A stretch of DNA of 64,000 nucleotides from Altererythrobacter xiamenensis (GCF_900177715.1 NZ_FXWG01000001.1:1013164-1077163), one strand, 5' to 3'. Shown: positions 27,169-40,873, counted from the first letter of the stretch. Numbers and translations: made by a program. The notes: generated by a model from the sequence alone, not told the origin.

Positions 27169-27783
27169 ATGACTGCACAGAAGTCAGGCATTCGATCAGC
27201 CGTCGTCCATCTCGAGGTGGATGAGACTCACACAATCTGCATTCGCAGCATCGGCAAGGACGATGAAGGCAGGTTGCGAGAGGGCATTGCCGCTCTCTCT
27301 CCCCGATCGAGATACTTGCGCTTCATGTCGGTTGCTCCGACCCCGCCCGATCAGGTGATCGATCGATTGCTGGACGTCGATGGCGAGCATCACCTGGCAT
27401 GGGGCGCGATCGACATGAATGACGCCGACCGTCCAGCGATGGGCGCTGTCCATGCTATCCGGAGTGATAAATCGGGAGAGGTCGACATGTCGGTCGCTGT
27501 GCTTGATAGATACCAGGAAGCCGGAGTGGGTACGCTCCTCACGGCGGTTCTTCTGGTGGATTGCCATGCCCACGGGATCGAAGTCCTGCAGGCGCAAACA
27601 CTCGCAGAGAACGATGCCGCCGTCAGGTTCCTGTTTCGCCTCGGCGGGGAAAGGCTTTCGACCAGCTCCGGCGTCTCCGAATTCAGGCTGGAAGTGGAAC
27701 CGGCCCTCGCCAGATTGCGTTCAAACCCCAGATCCCGGGCGCTGTCTGATCTTTTCTCCCAGCTTGCGCCCTATCTCGACTGA
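27169..27783 (+). CDS. GNAT family N-acetyltransferase
   Basis: A 204-residue acetyltransferase. The family's beta1-alpha1 start (IRSIGKDDEGRLREGIAAL) and the acetyl-CoA pyrophosphate loop DRYQEAGVGTLL (about residues 115-126) are visible, followed by the usual helix and QTLAENDAAVRFLFRLGG. SPRSRYLRF is typical of the GNAT domain seen in bacterial acetyltransferase/CoA-ligase proteins. Substrate unknown. It is 63 bases upstream of the ClpP-like gene and may share its transcript. Confidence 0.88.
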   Translation: MTAQKSGIRSAVVHLEVDETHTICIRSIGKDDEGRLREGIAALSPRSRYLRFMSVAPTPPDQVIDRLLDVDGEHHLAWGAIDMNDADRPAMGAVHAIRSDKSGEVDMSVAVLDRYQEAGVGTLLTAVLLVDCHAHGIEVLQAQTLAENDAAVRFLFRLGGERLSTSSGVSEFRLEVEPALARLRSNPRSRALSDLFSQLAPYLD

Positions 27784-27846
27784 AGGCTGCCTTGGCTGCA
27801 ATCGGCCTTGGCGCGCAGTCATCCACACAGTGGCAAAGGCATCTGA

Positions 27847-28410
27847 ATGTCCAGCAAGAACGATTATCCATTGCTCGCCGAGCCGCACATCAGGCTTTTC
27901 GGCACCATCGATGAAGCGCTCTACAAGAAATTCCGGGACGAGTTAGAAGCGTCGACCGACAAGGAAAACATCGTCATCTCGCTATGCACGCTTGGCGGCA
28001 ATCCCGAGATCGCGCGCGCCATGGGAGACGACATCCGGTTGCTCAAGAAGTTCAACGAAACGAACGCGATCTTCCTCGGCAAGCAAGCCGTCTATTCGGC
28101 GGGCGCTACCTTCATGAGTTTCTTCGAGCGGAAGAACCGCTTTCTGACCAAGGGTACGCGGCTGATGATCCACGAGCGCCAGCTGGCCCAGACGATTACG
28201 TTGAACGGACCGCTATCCTCCTGCATCGCTACACTCGAGGCGAAGCTCAACGAAGTGAAGCAATCCATCGAGATAGAGAACGAAGGCTTTGCCGCGATCG
28301 CCGATGGCTCCGAGGTTGACCTGGAGGAAATCCAGAAGCGCGCCCCGTCAAACTGGTATATCGATGCCGAGGAGGCCAAGGAAATGGGGTTGGTCCTCGA
28401 CGTGGTCTAG
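27847..28410 (+). CDS. ClpP-like serine peptidase (S14 family)
   Basis: A 187-residue protein with a ClpP/crotonase-like fold. Motifs are IRLFGTIDEALYKKFRDELE at the N-terminus, NIVISLCTLGGNPEIARAMGDDI, AVYSAGATFMSFF around the probable catalytic serine (about residue 87), and RLMIHERQ with the probable catalytic histidine. It is a divergent member, not the housekeeping ClpP, which has the MAASMGAFLL-type serine motif and usually sits next to clpX. It could degrade a specific target or act on membrane proteins. It is convergent with the CapB/PgsB-like gene, with stops nine bases apart. Confidence 0.85.
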   Translation: MSSKNDYPLLAEPHIRLFGTIDEALYKKFRDELEASTDKENIVISLCTLGGNPEIARAMGDDIRLLKKFNETNAIFLGKQAVYSAGATFMSFFERKNRFLTKGTRLMIHERQLAQTITLNGPLSSCIATLEAKLNEVKQSIEIENEGFAAIADGSEVDLEEIQKRAPSNWYIDAEEAKEMGLVLDVV

Positions 28411-28418
28411 GCGTTCCC

Positions 28419-32599
<4,181 letters not shown>

Positions 32600-32603
<4 letters not shown>

Positions 32604-33463
32604 GCGCTCGCCCCCACCAGGCATTCGCCAAGCTTGTCGCGCAGCGCATCGTCGGCAACCAGCGCCTCTCGCATGTCGGCGGAAATTTCGAGATGAACAA
32701 AACCGCCGAAACCCTCGGCGCGCAGCAATCGGCCCTGCGCATTGGTGAGCGCGCCCAGTTCGCCGGTCTGATGCGGATAGACCAGCACTTCGCGGGGGGC
32801 GAAAGCGAGGCTGAGGCAATCGGCGAGGTCGAGCAATCTGTCGGACGGTGCACTTGTGCCGTCGCTCAGGATCATTGCGGCTTCACTCGCGGGGAGGCTC
32901 TCGCGCCGATCGCCGTCAAAGCCGTGCAACTGAACGACAAGGCCGTGCGGATGCTCGGCGGCAAAAGCGGAGGCGAAGGCCGTGAACGGGTGCTTCTCCT
33001 CGCGCGCCAGATCAAGTGCATTGGCGCAAGTCTCGCTGGCCCGGCGTGGCGCGGAGTTCCACCCTGCACCGCGCGCGCCCGTTTCCATGAAAAGCGCCGC
33101 CGCCAGCGCACCTGTATGCCGGTCGGAACCCCGGTGCGGTGCGGTGAGCGCGATCGGCGCACCGGCCTCACGAAGCCAGTAGGTCCCGCGCCCGGCGCAG
33201 TCGCCCTCGGGCTCGACCAGAAGCGTAGCGCCCGGCGCTTCGGGAACATCAGCCGCTTCGAACCCGGCGCTGCGCAGTAGATGGGCTTCGGCTTCACCCG
33301 TAGCGAGATACGATGCGAACAGCGCCCGCGCCTGATCGAAGCCCGCAGCATCCTCGCGCGCAATCGGCCCGGCATCGCGCAGCGGCGGGAACAGCGCGGC
33401 AAGCGTTCCGGCACCCAGAAGCGCGGCGATGCCGCCCATGACGATCGGCTTGCGCGCGGTCAT
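32600..33463 (-). CDS. Predicted metallohydrolase in the CapB/CapC-like operon
   Basis: A 287-residue protein with an N-terminal signal or anchor (VMGGIAALLGAGTLAALFPP). Metal-ligand candidates are TAPHRGSDRHTG near residue 115, LVVQLHGFDGDR near 183, and FVHLEIS near 262. This H-x4-H ... H ... HxE order resembles the N-formylglutamate-amidohydrolase / poly-gamma-glutamate-hydrolase type of zinc peptidases. I cannot name the family securely. ATGA overlaps on both sides tie it to its neighbours. It could trim or release the polymer made by the ligase, as accessory hydrolases do in known poly-gamma-glutamate loci. Confidence 0.7.
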
Positions 33464-34239
33464 TGCACGCCCCCCGCCGCTTTCTCCGAAGCGGTCAGCT
33501 TGGCTTCGTAAAGCACCAGGCCCTCATAATCGCGCCCGGCAATGCCGAGTGGACCGACAGGTTTCCAGGCATTGAGTCCGAGGTAGAACTTCTCGCTGCG
33601 CGAAAGCATGTCCGCAGGGAACGCATTGGCTTCAGCGAGCCACGCCTTGTCCTGTTCGCTCAGCCGCTCGAACGCAGCGGTCGCGTTCGCCCCCATGAAA
33701 GGCTGCCTTTCGTAGAGCCGCAAATCGACCCCGACGATGGCGGGATCGGCATCGATTATCTCGATCTCGAGCCGCGCAGCAGGTGCAGGACTTTCGGTGA
33801 TGATCTGATCCTGCTCGGCGATCAGTTCGGGTCGGGTGCGGAAGAAACGCCAGTTCTTGCCGGATACGAAGACAGCATCGGGGGCATCGGCCTGAAGGAA
33901 CTGGTCGTAAGCGGCAAGCTCCGCGCCCGCCGCATCGAGCCAGCGGATGCGCAGTCCGTAAACGAAGCCTTCGGCCTTCGCCCGGTCTGCCTCGCCTACG
34001 GCGGGGTGAACCAGAATCTTGGCGAGATCGACGGGCTGCGAGAAAGCGAATGTGATGGCCCTGTCCGACGGCACGCGGTAGGCGAGAGAACGCCCTGAAA
34101 TCTTGGTATCGCGCGCGGTCGAGTCTTGCGCCTCGGCAAGATAGTTGGCGAGCGGCAGGGCATATTCGCGGCCCGCCCAGGCCGACATCAGCGCGAGCAC
34201 CAGGAAAAGCGTAAAGCGGCCGAGGAAGGACAGGCTCAT
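33460..34239 (-). CDS. Membrane-anchored protein of unknown function
   Basis: A 259-residue protein with an N-terminal membrane anchor (FLGRFTLFLVLALMSAWAG) and a periplasmic remainder that looks mainly beta (RVPSDRAITFAFSQPVDLAKIL; GFVYGLRIRWLDAAGAEL), perhaps a carbohydrate-binding-like sandwich, with a helical C-terminal part. I recognise no family. It sits between the CapC-like and hydrolase genes with ATGA overlaps on both sides, so it is likely made in fixed ratio with them and belongs to the same envelope complex. In known poly-gamma-glutamate loci the third component (PgsA/CapA) is also exported, but this is not an evident homologue. Confidence 0.75.
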   Translation of the reverse strand: MSLSFLGRFTLFLVLALMSAWAGREYALPLANYLAEAQDSTARDTKISGRSLAYRVPSDRAITFAFSQPVDLAKILVHPAVGEADRAKAEGFVYGLRIRWLDAAGAELAAYDQFLQADAPDAVFVSGKNWRFFRTRPELIAEQDQIITESPAPAARLEIEIIDADPAIVGVDLRLYERQPFMGANATAAFERLSEQDKAWLAEANAFPADMLSRSEKFYLGLNAWKPVGPLGIAGRDYEGLVLYEAKLTASEKAAGGVQ

Positions 34240-36788
34240 TTCGCCCCTCCCTCGCTCATGGTCAGCCAGCCAAATGCATAGCGGCGCCCGCTGGTCCCGT
34301 TGAAATAGCGCATCGCCATCGCCGGGCGCGCTTCGAGACCAGCGTACTCGCGGCTGCCGTCTGCGACCACGGGGCGCAGACCCGCCGAACGCATCGAGGA
34401 CACCAGATCGCCGAACCCTTCCGGCGGTTCGCCCAGTCGATCAGGGACCAGCACGAGATCGATGCTGCGACGCAGTCCGGCTGCCTCCTTTGGCCGCGCG
34501 CGCAACTGGAACGTCAGCGGATTATCGATCCCCTCCTGCTGACGGACCCATTCCTGCCACACGACATCGACCGTGCTGTGCGGCGAGCGCAGCAGGCTGT
34601 CGCTGCGATTGGCGACGAACAGGGCATCGCCCTCCCAATTGCGATGGATCGCAGCACCGACGCGGAGCGGCAGCAGGCTGTCTTCACTGCGATAGCCGAG
34701 CACTGCCCGCTTCGGTTCTTCTCCCTTGGCGAGGAAGACGAAGCCTTCCGCACGGTCCGGGGAATAGAGTGCCCAATGCGGCCTGCCTGCAAGTCGGCAA
34801 CCCAGGAGCTCGAAACCGGCCTGGCGCGCGGCAGCGCGGGCCAGGAAGGGGGTGTCATCATCGCGCGCAACGGCAACCAGAGGCGCGGCAACTTCGTAGC
34901 GCATGAAAGCGAGTTGCTCGACCTCGGACCAGCCGGCGGCCTGCTCCCCGCCCTTCGGCAGGCGACAGGCACGCGCGAGCGAAAGGGGCGCAAGCGGAGC
35001 CGAGCGTGACGCAATGTGGAGCAAAGAGCGCGGGTTGAGCGCGAGCAGTCCGCGATCACCATCGCCGGTTCTGGCGGCCACCCTGATCCCGACATCGAGG
35101 CCCGGGATCGCCTTCCTCAAGCCTGCAATATCGGCTGCGACGGCTGCGGCACTTTCGAACTGTACCTGCGAAGGAGCATCTTCGGCAGATGCGCCGATGA
35201 CGATCTGAGGATGGTTGCTGGCATTGGCAAAGGCTTCGACAACTCCGGTCGAACGGATTGCGGAGGCAGGTGCTGGAGCACCGATAACCAGCCAGCTTGC
35301 GTTCTGGTTCTGCTGGAGCGAGATCGCGGCCGTACCGAGCCCGACCGACGCGGTCGGATCCGGCAGCACGATAGCGAGGTTTCGCGTCGAAGCCGGATCG
35401 TAAACCAGCAATTCGTGACCCGCGCCGTCGGCACGGGCAATGGCGATGCGCCCGCCGTTCAGCTGGACGACGCGCCAGCCGTCCGCTTCCATGTCAAAGC
35501 CGGGTGCGCCCACCGGGGCACCGGCTTCGAACAGTTCGACCAGATCGCCCAGCGCTTCTGCCGATCGCGGCGTGAGCGGCTGCGCTTCCTGACGGACCTT
35601 GCGCGCATGAGCATCGCCGATCGCTTCGACGACGAGCGAGCCGAAGCGCGGATCGACTGAATTGCTCGTGGCGCTGGCATCCGGACCCGCTGCCCAGGGC
35701 GTGCGCGTCGCCGCGGCCGACAGCGTGAAGCCGACAATGTTGCCGAATACGGCGCCCATCAGGCTGACCTGCAAGGTCGAGCGGGCGAGACGCGGGAAGA
35801 TGTTCTTGTCATGCGCCTTGATCGCGATCAGCGTCGAGAGCAGGTAGCCGAAGCCGTAAAAATCGGTCGTCTTGACGTCGAGGCCCTGCCACACGATCAG
35901 CCAGCCCACTGCCATCTTCCAGGCAAAGCTGATGTTGAAGAACAGCAGCAGCTTGCGCCCGCCCTCCATCGTGACATTGGCCATCATGGGAAGTTTCAGA
36001 ATCAGACGCGCGATGCAGTAGATCGCGATCGCCTCTGCGAAGGAGGTGAGGATCTTGCTGGGCTGATACCATTGCAAGGCGATCAGCGCGGGGATCAGAA
36101 TGCCGGAGAAGTCCCAGCCGTATTTGACGTTCACATGGCTCGCCAGCATCGCTGTGAGGGTGAGAATGATATAGGCCTTGGGGCTCGCGAGGATCGAGCT
36201 GGCGATGCCTTCGTAGAGATAGGACACGCCGCTGATGCGGAAATTGGTCAGCTCCATCAGCCCGTAGCGCACGATCAGCCAGGTCAGCCCGATCGTCACC
36301 ACAGCTGCAACGAGCCCGCGCGCCAGCCCCGGTTTCCAGAACTGGTTGGCGAGCAGCGATATGATGACGAGGCCGAAGCTCTGGAGATTATCCTCCCAGT
36401 CGATCCGCCGGTCGAAGTTCTCCTCCATCCAGCCGGCGAACTCGGGCAGCACCAGACCGTCCATCGTGAGACGCACGATAATGCTGGCGAGGATAAGGCC
36501 CATGAAACGGTCGCGCCCGAACAGGCTGGGGAAGCGGCCCCGGCTCAGCTTCTCGGAGAACAGCCAGACCAGTGCATAGGCGAGCACCGCTTCGATCACG
36601 ATCACCACCGCCGCGGCAGGCTTCACGATCACCAGCGGGACAAGATAGCCCGGTACCACGAGGCCCGACAGCACCCAGCCGAAGCGCAGGTTGAAGAAGC
36701 ACAGCACGAACACCCCGACCCACACGGTCGTGATGATCGAGCTGACCAGCCCGCCTTCGGGGAAAATGGTGATCGGGAGGAGTTCCAT
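34236..36788 (-). CDS. CapC/PgsC-like polytopic membrane protein with large C-terminal domain
   Basis: An 850-residue protein. About residues 1-150 match PgsC/CapC (FFNLRFGWVLSGLVVPGYLV); a second CapC-like unit follows at about 190-340 (KYGWDFSGILIPALIAL), so the membrane part is a tandem duplication of ten or so segments. PgsC alone is near 150 residues. The rest (about 380-850) is a soluble alpha/beta domain of unknown family, probably periplasmic. The ATG at 36788 is five bases after the response-regulator stop; its stop overlaps the next gene as ATGA. It is probably the membrane partner of the CapB-like ligase and may pass the product through the membrane. Confidence 0.83.
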   Translation of the reverse strand: MELLPITIFPEGGLVSSIITTVWVGVFVLCFFNLRFGWVLSGLVVPGYLVPLVIVKPAAAVVIVIEAVLAYALVWLFSEKLSRGRFPSLFGRDRFMGLILASIIVRLTMDGLVLPEFAGWMEENFDRRIDWEDNLQSFGLVIISLLANQFWKPGLARGLVAAVVTIGLTWLIVRYGLMELTNFRISGVSYLYEGIASSILASPKAYIILTLTAMLASHVNVKYGWDFSGILIPALIALQWYQPSKILTSFAEAIAIYCIARLILKLPMMANVTMEGGRKLLLFFNISFAWKMAVGWLIVWQGLDVKTTDFYGFGYLLSTLIAIKAHDKNIFPRLARSTLQVSLMGAVFGNIVGFTLSAAATRTPWAAGPDASATSNSVDPRFGSLVVEAIGDAHARKVRQEAQPLTPRSAEALGDLVELFEAGAPVGAPGFDMEADGWRVVQLNGGRIAIARADGAGHELLVYDPASTRNLAIVLPDPTASVGLGTAAISLQQNQNASWLVIGAPAPASAIRSTGVVEAFANASNHPQIVIGASAEDAPSQVQFESAAAVAADIAGLRKAIPGLDVGIRVAARTGDGDRGLLALNPRSLLHIASRSAPLAPLSLARACRLPKGGEQAAGWSEVEQLAFMRYEVAAPLVAVARDDDTPFLARAAARQAGFELLGCRLAGRPHWALYSPDRAEGFVFLAKGEEPKRAVLGYRSEDSLLPLRVGAAIHRNWEGDALFVANRSDSLLRSPHSTVDVVWQEWVRQQEGIDNPLTFQLRARPKEAAGLRRSIDLVLVPDRLGEPPEGFGDLVSSMRSAGLRPVVADGSREYAGLEARPAMAMRYFNGTSGRRYAFGWLTMSEGGAK

Positions 36789-36792
36789 GGCC

Positions 36793-37170
36793 TTAGACCG
36801 CGGCTCCCGTGGCAAGCGCGGCCCTGGCGCGTTCTACCAGCATGGCAGGCTCGACCGGCTTGCGAGCGATATCGACCACACCCATCGCGCGGTGCTGCTC
36901 GGTCAGCTCGGTCCCGGTGGCAGAGGAGACGATCATGACCGGCGGGCGTTTGGCGTCGCCTTCGTTCAGGAGGCGCAGGAACTTGATACCGTCCATCCGC
37001 GGCATGACGAGATCGAGCAGGATCAGGTCGAACGGCTTCTGCCGGACCAGCGCCAACCCCTCGTCGCCGTCTGCCGCAGTATCGACCTCGAAGCCTTCGA
37101 GCTCGAGCGTGAGCTGCAGCAATCCGGCGAGGATCACGTCATCGTCGATGATCAGAATACGCGCTGTCAT
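36793..37170 (-). CDS. Single-domain response regulator
   Basis: A 125-residue receiver domain with no output domain. Key residues are the acidic pair in IIDDD (9-11), phospho-acceptor D53 in LLDLVMPRMDG, S84 in VSSATG and K103 in ARKP. It overlaps the upstream sensor gene as TAATG at 37170 and precedes the CapC-like gene by four bases, so it lies within the operon. Stand-alone receivers act by protein contact; direct control of the synthase or phosphate transfer to the divergent REC-Hpt protein are both possible. Confidence 0.9.
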   Translation of the reverse strand: MTARILIIDDDVILAGLLQLTLELEGFEVDTAADGDEGLALVRQKPFDLILLDLVMPRMDGIKFLRLLNEGDAKRPPVMIVSSATGTELTEQHRAMGVVDIARKPVEPAMLVERARAALATGAAV

Positions 37171-39788
37171 TATCCAATTCGCCTCAAATCGATGTTGAAA
37201 CCGAAGCCGTCCGCCTCTCGTCCCCAATAGGAGACGCTGGCATCCCACTGGACGGCCTTGGCCATGCCCTCGCCGATCACACGGTATTCGCCGACCGCCT
37301 CGTCTTCGTAATTGGAGAGGAGCCACATCAGCCGGCCGAAGCCGATCCCGAAGCCGCCGGAGACGCGGATATGCGTGCGGCCCTCAAGCTCCTCGAGTTT
37401 GAGTTTCGCCGCGCCCGCTTGCGGCGTATCGGCGATCACGACGCGCAGCATTGCGACGAGCATTTCTTCGAGAGCGTGCGGTTCGGCGACGGTAAAGCCG
37501 CTCATTTCCGGCAGATCGCCTTCGATCGAAACACCGAGCTCCCCGGCAAAGCCCGCCACCTTCTCGATTGCTTCGCTGACCACCTTGCGCGCATCGACGG
37601 GGTAGCTCGCATCAACGATCTGGCTGTTTTCAGCGCGCACCAGTTCGGCCACTTCGTCGAGCCGGTCCGTCGCGCGCCTTGCGGTCTCGCCGATCCGTTG
37701 AACCACCGGCTGGATCCGCTCGGCGGTCATGCGCTTGTCTCCTGCGAGGCCAGCGCCCAGCAGGATCGCTTCGAAATCGTTGCGCAGCTGGAGGTCGATG
37801 AACATTGCCACGGCCTGGCGCAGGTCGGCGGCACGATGGAGGTCGGAGACGTCGATCGCCTCGAGCACCAGCACACGGTCGCCGCCGCGCGCATGGCTGG
37901 CCGGAGAGGCGAGCCGCAACACGCGCTTGCCCGGCCCGAGCTCGCGCATGGGCATGCGCATCTCGCCCCCATTGTGCATGAGGTCGGCAATCATCGCGTC
38001 GATCCGGCGCGGGCCAAGTTGGCTCAGCTTGAGCAGCGCGTCGCGCAGCGAAGTGTCGGAAACCACCATTCCGGCTTCGCGGTAAAGCTCACGCATCTTC
38101 GTATTGGCGTGGAGCGGCGAGCCGATCAGGTGGAAAATGACCACAGCCGTATCGATCGTGTCGAAGCCGTGGCGCACCTGTTCGGATTCATTGGCAACGA
38201 GGGCGATTGCACTGGCGACCTTTTCGTCGACCGGGAGATAACGCTCCTCCTGCCTGGAGCGCGCATTGAGCTGCGAGCGCCAACGGAAGAGTTCGCGGAA
38301 GCTGGCGACGATTGCGCGCACCAGGTGCGCCGACTTGCCGGGGCCGACGGTTTCCGGATGCGAGTGCAGCCAGAACAGGTCGTGCTCGCCTGCGCCCAGC
38401 CATTCGATCCGCGTCTTGCCTTGCCATGACGGCACGACCTCATTGGCATCTTGCGCGCTATGCGTTCCACGCAGGCTGCCGAGCAATTGGGCGAATGCCT
38501 TGTCGGCAAGCGCAATGTCGCCGAGCGACGCGTTGAGCGTGGAAACCTCGTGCAGGCTGCCATCGCCATGTCGCTCGAACAGCAGGCTACGCTCGACCCC
38601 TGCGTAACGCGCGGCGGAACCGAGAAACTGCGGAAGACGCGCCCCTTCGCGAAGCGCCGAGCGGCGGAACGATAGCTGCACGGCGCGCGAGGCGGACTCT
38701 TCCAGCCTGCGATCCTGCCATGCTTCTCGGGCAAGAACGCGCTGGAAAGTGACTAGCCAAGGCGCGGCAAGAAGCGCGGTGACCGGGAGCAGCTTGTGCG
38801 CGAACTGCAGCGCCATCCATGCGCCGCCCAGGATCAGGACGGAAAGCGCAAAAGGATAGATCAGCGCAATCTGCTTGGCATCGGTCCGGCGGTAGGCGAG
38901 CGCCAGAACAGCGCCGACGATCGCGAGCAGAACCCAGTTTTCCCAAGCCCGCGCCAGGTAGACTTCGCGCCCTTCGTGCAGCGCGTTGATGGCATGAGCG
39001 CGAAACGCGGCCTCGCTGGTGGCACGTCGGTTTGGCGTCAGCGGGGTTGCAAGGCTCGCCCGCAGTGAAGGCTGGTCGGCGACGAGCGCCAGCATGCCAT
39101 CGAGTTCGCCCTGCTCAAGCTGACCGTCGATCAACTGGCTCGCGGTGATCTGGGGAATGCTTTGCCGGGCAGGCATACGCACGAGATATCTGGCATCGGC
39201 GGGCGTGCGCCCGGCCATTGCAGCTTCAAAACTCGCGATCGGGCCGTCGACGCCTTCGAGCCAGCCCGTCTGGCTGCGGTTGATGCCATATTCCGGAAGC
39301 GCGAGGACGCGAGCGGCAGGCGCAGCCTTTACGGGCACAGCGCTGTGCGGGACGAGTTCCCAGTTGTCGCTCGCGGGAAGCGAACGTGCCGGAAGACCAA
39401 GCACGACACCATTGGACGCTGCAGGCACGGCTCCTAGATAGCCGACCCGTGCGCTGCCGAGCCGCTGCAGTGTTCGTTCAAGCTCGGTGAAGCGGGCGGC
39501 GCTCTGCGCTTCGAACGCCGCATCCCTCCGCACGATGACGACGGATGAGGGCCGGCCAGGTGCTGCTGTGCTTACGGCATCGAAGAACCGCCCGTCGAGC
39601 AATGCGAGCACCCCGAATTGCTGGATCGCTCCAAGCGCAGCGACGATCACAAGCGGGCCAAGCCACGCGTTGACAGCCTCGCGGCGGAGCATCCGGCCCA
39701 AACCGCGCAGCCAACCACGCGGGTGCGCGCGCGCAAGCACGTGACGGAAGCCCGGGACGGGACCTGGAGGTTCGATTACGCCGTGCAA
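37170..39788 (-). CDS. CHASE2-type sensor with degenerate kinase module
   Basis: An 872-residue protein. One N-terminal membrane helix (AWLGPLVIVAALGAIQQFG) is followed by a periplasmic CHASE2-like domain (about 60-270) and three more membrane helices (about 280-350), the standard CHASE2 arrangement. The cytoplasmic part has a GAF/PAS-like region and a helical stretch where a kinase H-box should be, but no phospho-accepting histidine is evident (MFIDLQLRNDFEAILLG). The ATPase part lacks the N-box asparagine and keeps a poor G-box (GGFGIGFGRLM). It is probably a pseudo-kinase or ligand sensor for the operon. The start is a TTG at 39788 or possibly the ATG at 39692. Confidence 0.8.
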   Translation of the reverse strand: MHGVIEPPGPVPGFRHVLARAHPRGWLRGLGRMLRREAVNAWLGPLVIVAALGAIQQFGVLALLDGRFFDAVSTAAPGRPSSVVIVRRDAAFEAQSAARFTELERTLQRLGSARVGYLGAVPAASNGVVLGLPARSLPASDNWELVPHSAVPVKAAPAARVLALPEYGINRSQTGWLEGVDGPIASFEAAMAGRTPADARYLVRMPARQSIPQITASQLIDGQLEQGELDGMLALVADQPSLRASLATPLTPNRRATSEAAFRAHAINALHEGREVYLARAWENWVLLAIVGAVLALAYRRTDAKQIALIYPFALSVLILGGAWMALQFAHKLLPVTALLAAPWLVTFQRVLAREAWQDRRLEESASRAVQLSFRRSALREGARLPQFLGSAARYAGVERSLLFERHGDGSLHEVSTLNASLGDIALADKAFAQLLGSLRGTHSAQDANEVVPSWQGKTRIEWLGAGEHDLFWLHSHPETVGPGKSAHLVRAIVASFRELFRWRSQLNARSRQEERYLPVDEKVASAIALVANESEQVRHGFDTIDTAVVIFHLIGSPLHANTKMRELYREAGMVVSDTSLRDALLKLSQLGPRRIDAMIADLMHNGGEMRMPMRELGPGKRVLRLASPASHARGGDRVLVLEAIDVSDLHRAADLRQAVAMFIDLQLRNDFEAILLGAGLAGDKRMTAERIQPVVQRIGETARRATDRLDEVAELVRAENSQIVDASYPVDARKVVSEAIEKVAGFAGELGVSIEGDLPEMSGFTVAEPHALEEMLVAMLRVVIADTPQAGAAKLKLEELEGRTHIRVSGGFGIGFGRLMWLLSNYEDEAVGEYRVIGEGMAKAVQWDASVSYWGREADGFGFNIDLRRIG

Positions 39789-40123
39789 GTGGCAGTTGCC
39801 CTTCGGGTCGCGGAGCGAGAAGCACGATCTTGCGATTGGGCACAGTGCGGTACTGTCCCGTCGCTACGGATTGCGCGCTCTGTCATCTGGTTCCCCGCAC
39901 TTCCCCTTGACGGGCAGCATTTGGCGCTGCCGGTCACCAAGCCGGTGGCGACGTCTTGCCCTCCGGCAGACAGGAGAGCTCCTGCCTTGATGCGGAGCTA
40001 GGGAATTATCCTTAATTTTGCGTTAGTATTAACAGGGCGTCGAGGAGAGCGCCCATGGGCAGCAAGTCGATTAGGTAATTGCCCTAAACTCGATCTTAAC
40101 CATGTTCGCGCAAAAGCCCGCCT
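39789..40123. other. Divergent promoter region of the CapB/CapC-like operon
   Basis: No gene. The AT-rich part (39995-40110) is the likely promoter area for the REC-Hpt gene, and holds TTAATTTTGCGTTAG at 40012-40026 (a CtrA-like TTAA-n7-TTAA box with one mismatch) and GTTA-GTAT-TAAC at 40022-40033. The half next to the CHASE2 gene is GC-rich and could contain an upstream extension of it, though no better start is seen. Confidence 0.5.
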
Positions 40124-40873
40124 GTGTTCGAACCGTCATCCAAGGACTGGACCGGCAAGACCGGTGACAGCGGGGCCTCCCCGCTGCGCGTGTTGCTGGC
40201 CGAAGACACGCCGATCAACGCCGAGATGATGCGGGCCATGGCGAGCCATCTCAAGATCGACATGGATGTTGCGGCCAATGGTCTCGAAACGATTGCGATG
40301 ATCGAAGCGGCCAGAGATGCTGGCAATCCGTACTCGCTGCTCCTGCTCGACGTCATGATGCCGATCCTGGACGGGGTCGAAACAGCCAAGCGTCTTCGCC
40401 AATCTGGTTATAACGAAACAGAACTTCCTATCGTTGCGGTTACAGCGGCCACAAGTCTGGACGAAGTGCGGAGCTATCGCGCTGCCGGTATGCAGGCCTT
40501 CCTCGAAAAGCCGGTTGCGCTCGATGATCTTAGGGCCGCGCTGAAAGCCTGGGGCCATAGCACGAGATCTCCCAAGCAGCGCGTTTCGAAGGCTTCGCTC
40601 GAAGCGCTGCAGCAGCAGTTCGAAGAGCGGAACCTGCAGACGCTCGACCGGATCGATGCGGCGCTCGAACAAGAGCGCTTTGACGAGGAAATCGTCATGG
40701 AAATCAGGAACCTGCTTCATCAGATCGCGGGGACCGCAACCACTTTCGGCAATCCCGGGCTGGGCGATGATGCCCGCACTCACGAAAACGCCCTGATGGC
40801 CGCCTTCTTCGCAAATGACGACGTGCGCAGCGCGCTTGAAGACGCCGGCAAAAGCCTGCGCGAGAGGATTTAG
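40124..40873 (+). CDS. Receiver-Hpt phosphotransfer protein
   Basis: A 249-residue protein. A receiver domain (about 20-145) has the acidic residues in LLAEDTPIN, phospho-acceptor D76 in LLLDVMMPILDG and K in EKPVALDD. The C-terminal half (about 160-249) is helical with LLHQIAGTATTFG, an Hpt motif whose histidine is about residue 199. It starts with GTG. Such proteins pass phosphate between receivers. It is divergent from the CHASE2-receiver-CapC operon, so a link between the two is likely. No full kinase is encoded in the cluster. Confidence 0.87.
   Translation: MFEPSSKDWTGKTGDSGASPLRVLLAEDTPINAEMMRAMASHLKIDMDVAANGLETIAMIEAARDAGNPYSLLLLDVMMPILDGVETAKRLRQSGYNETELPIVAVTAATSLDEVRSYRAAGMQAFLEKPVALDDLRAALKAWGHSTRSPKQRVSKASLEALQQQFEERNLQTLDRIDAALEQERFDEEIVMEIRNLLHQIAGTATTFGNPGLGDDARTHENALMAAFFANDDVRSALEDAGKSLRERI

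Noticed and set aside
35811..36938. 375-codon plus-strand open frame
   Set aside because: Antisense to the CapC-like and receiver genes; composition of a mirror frame.
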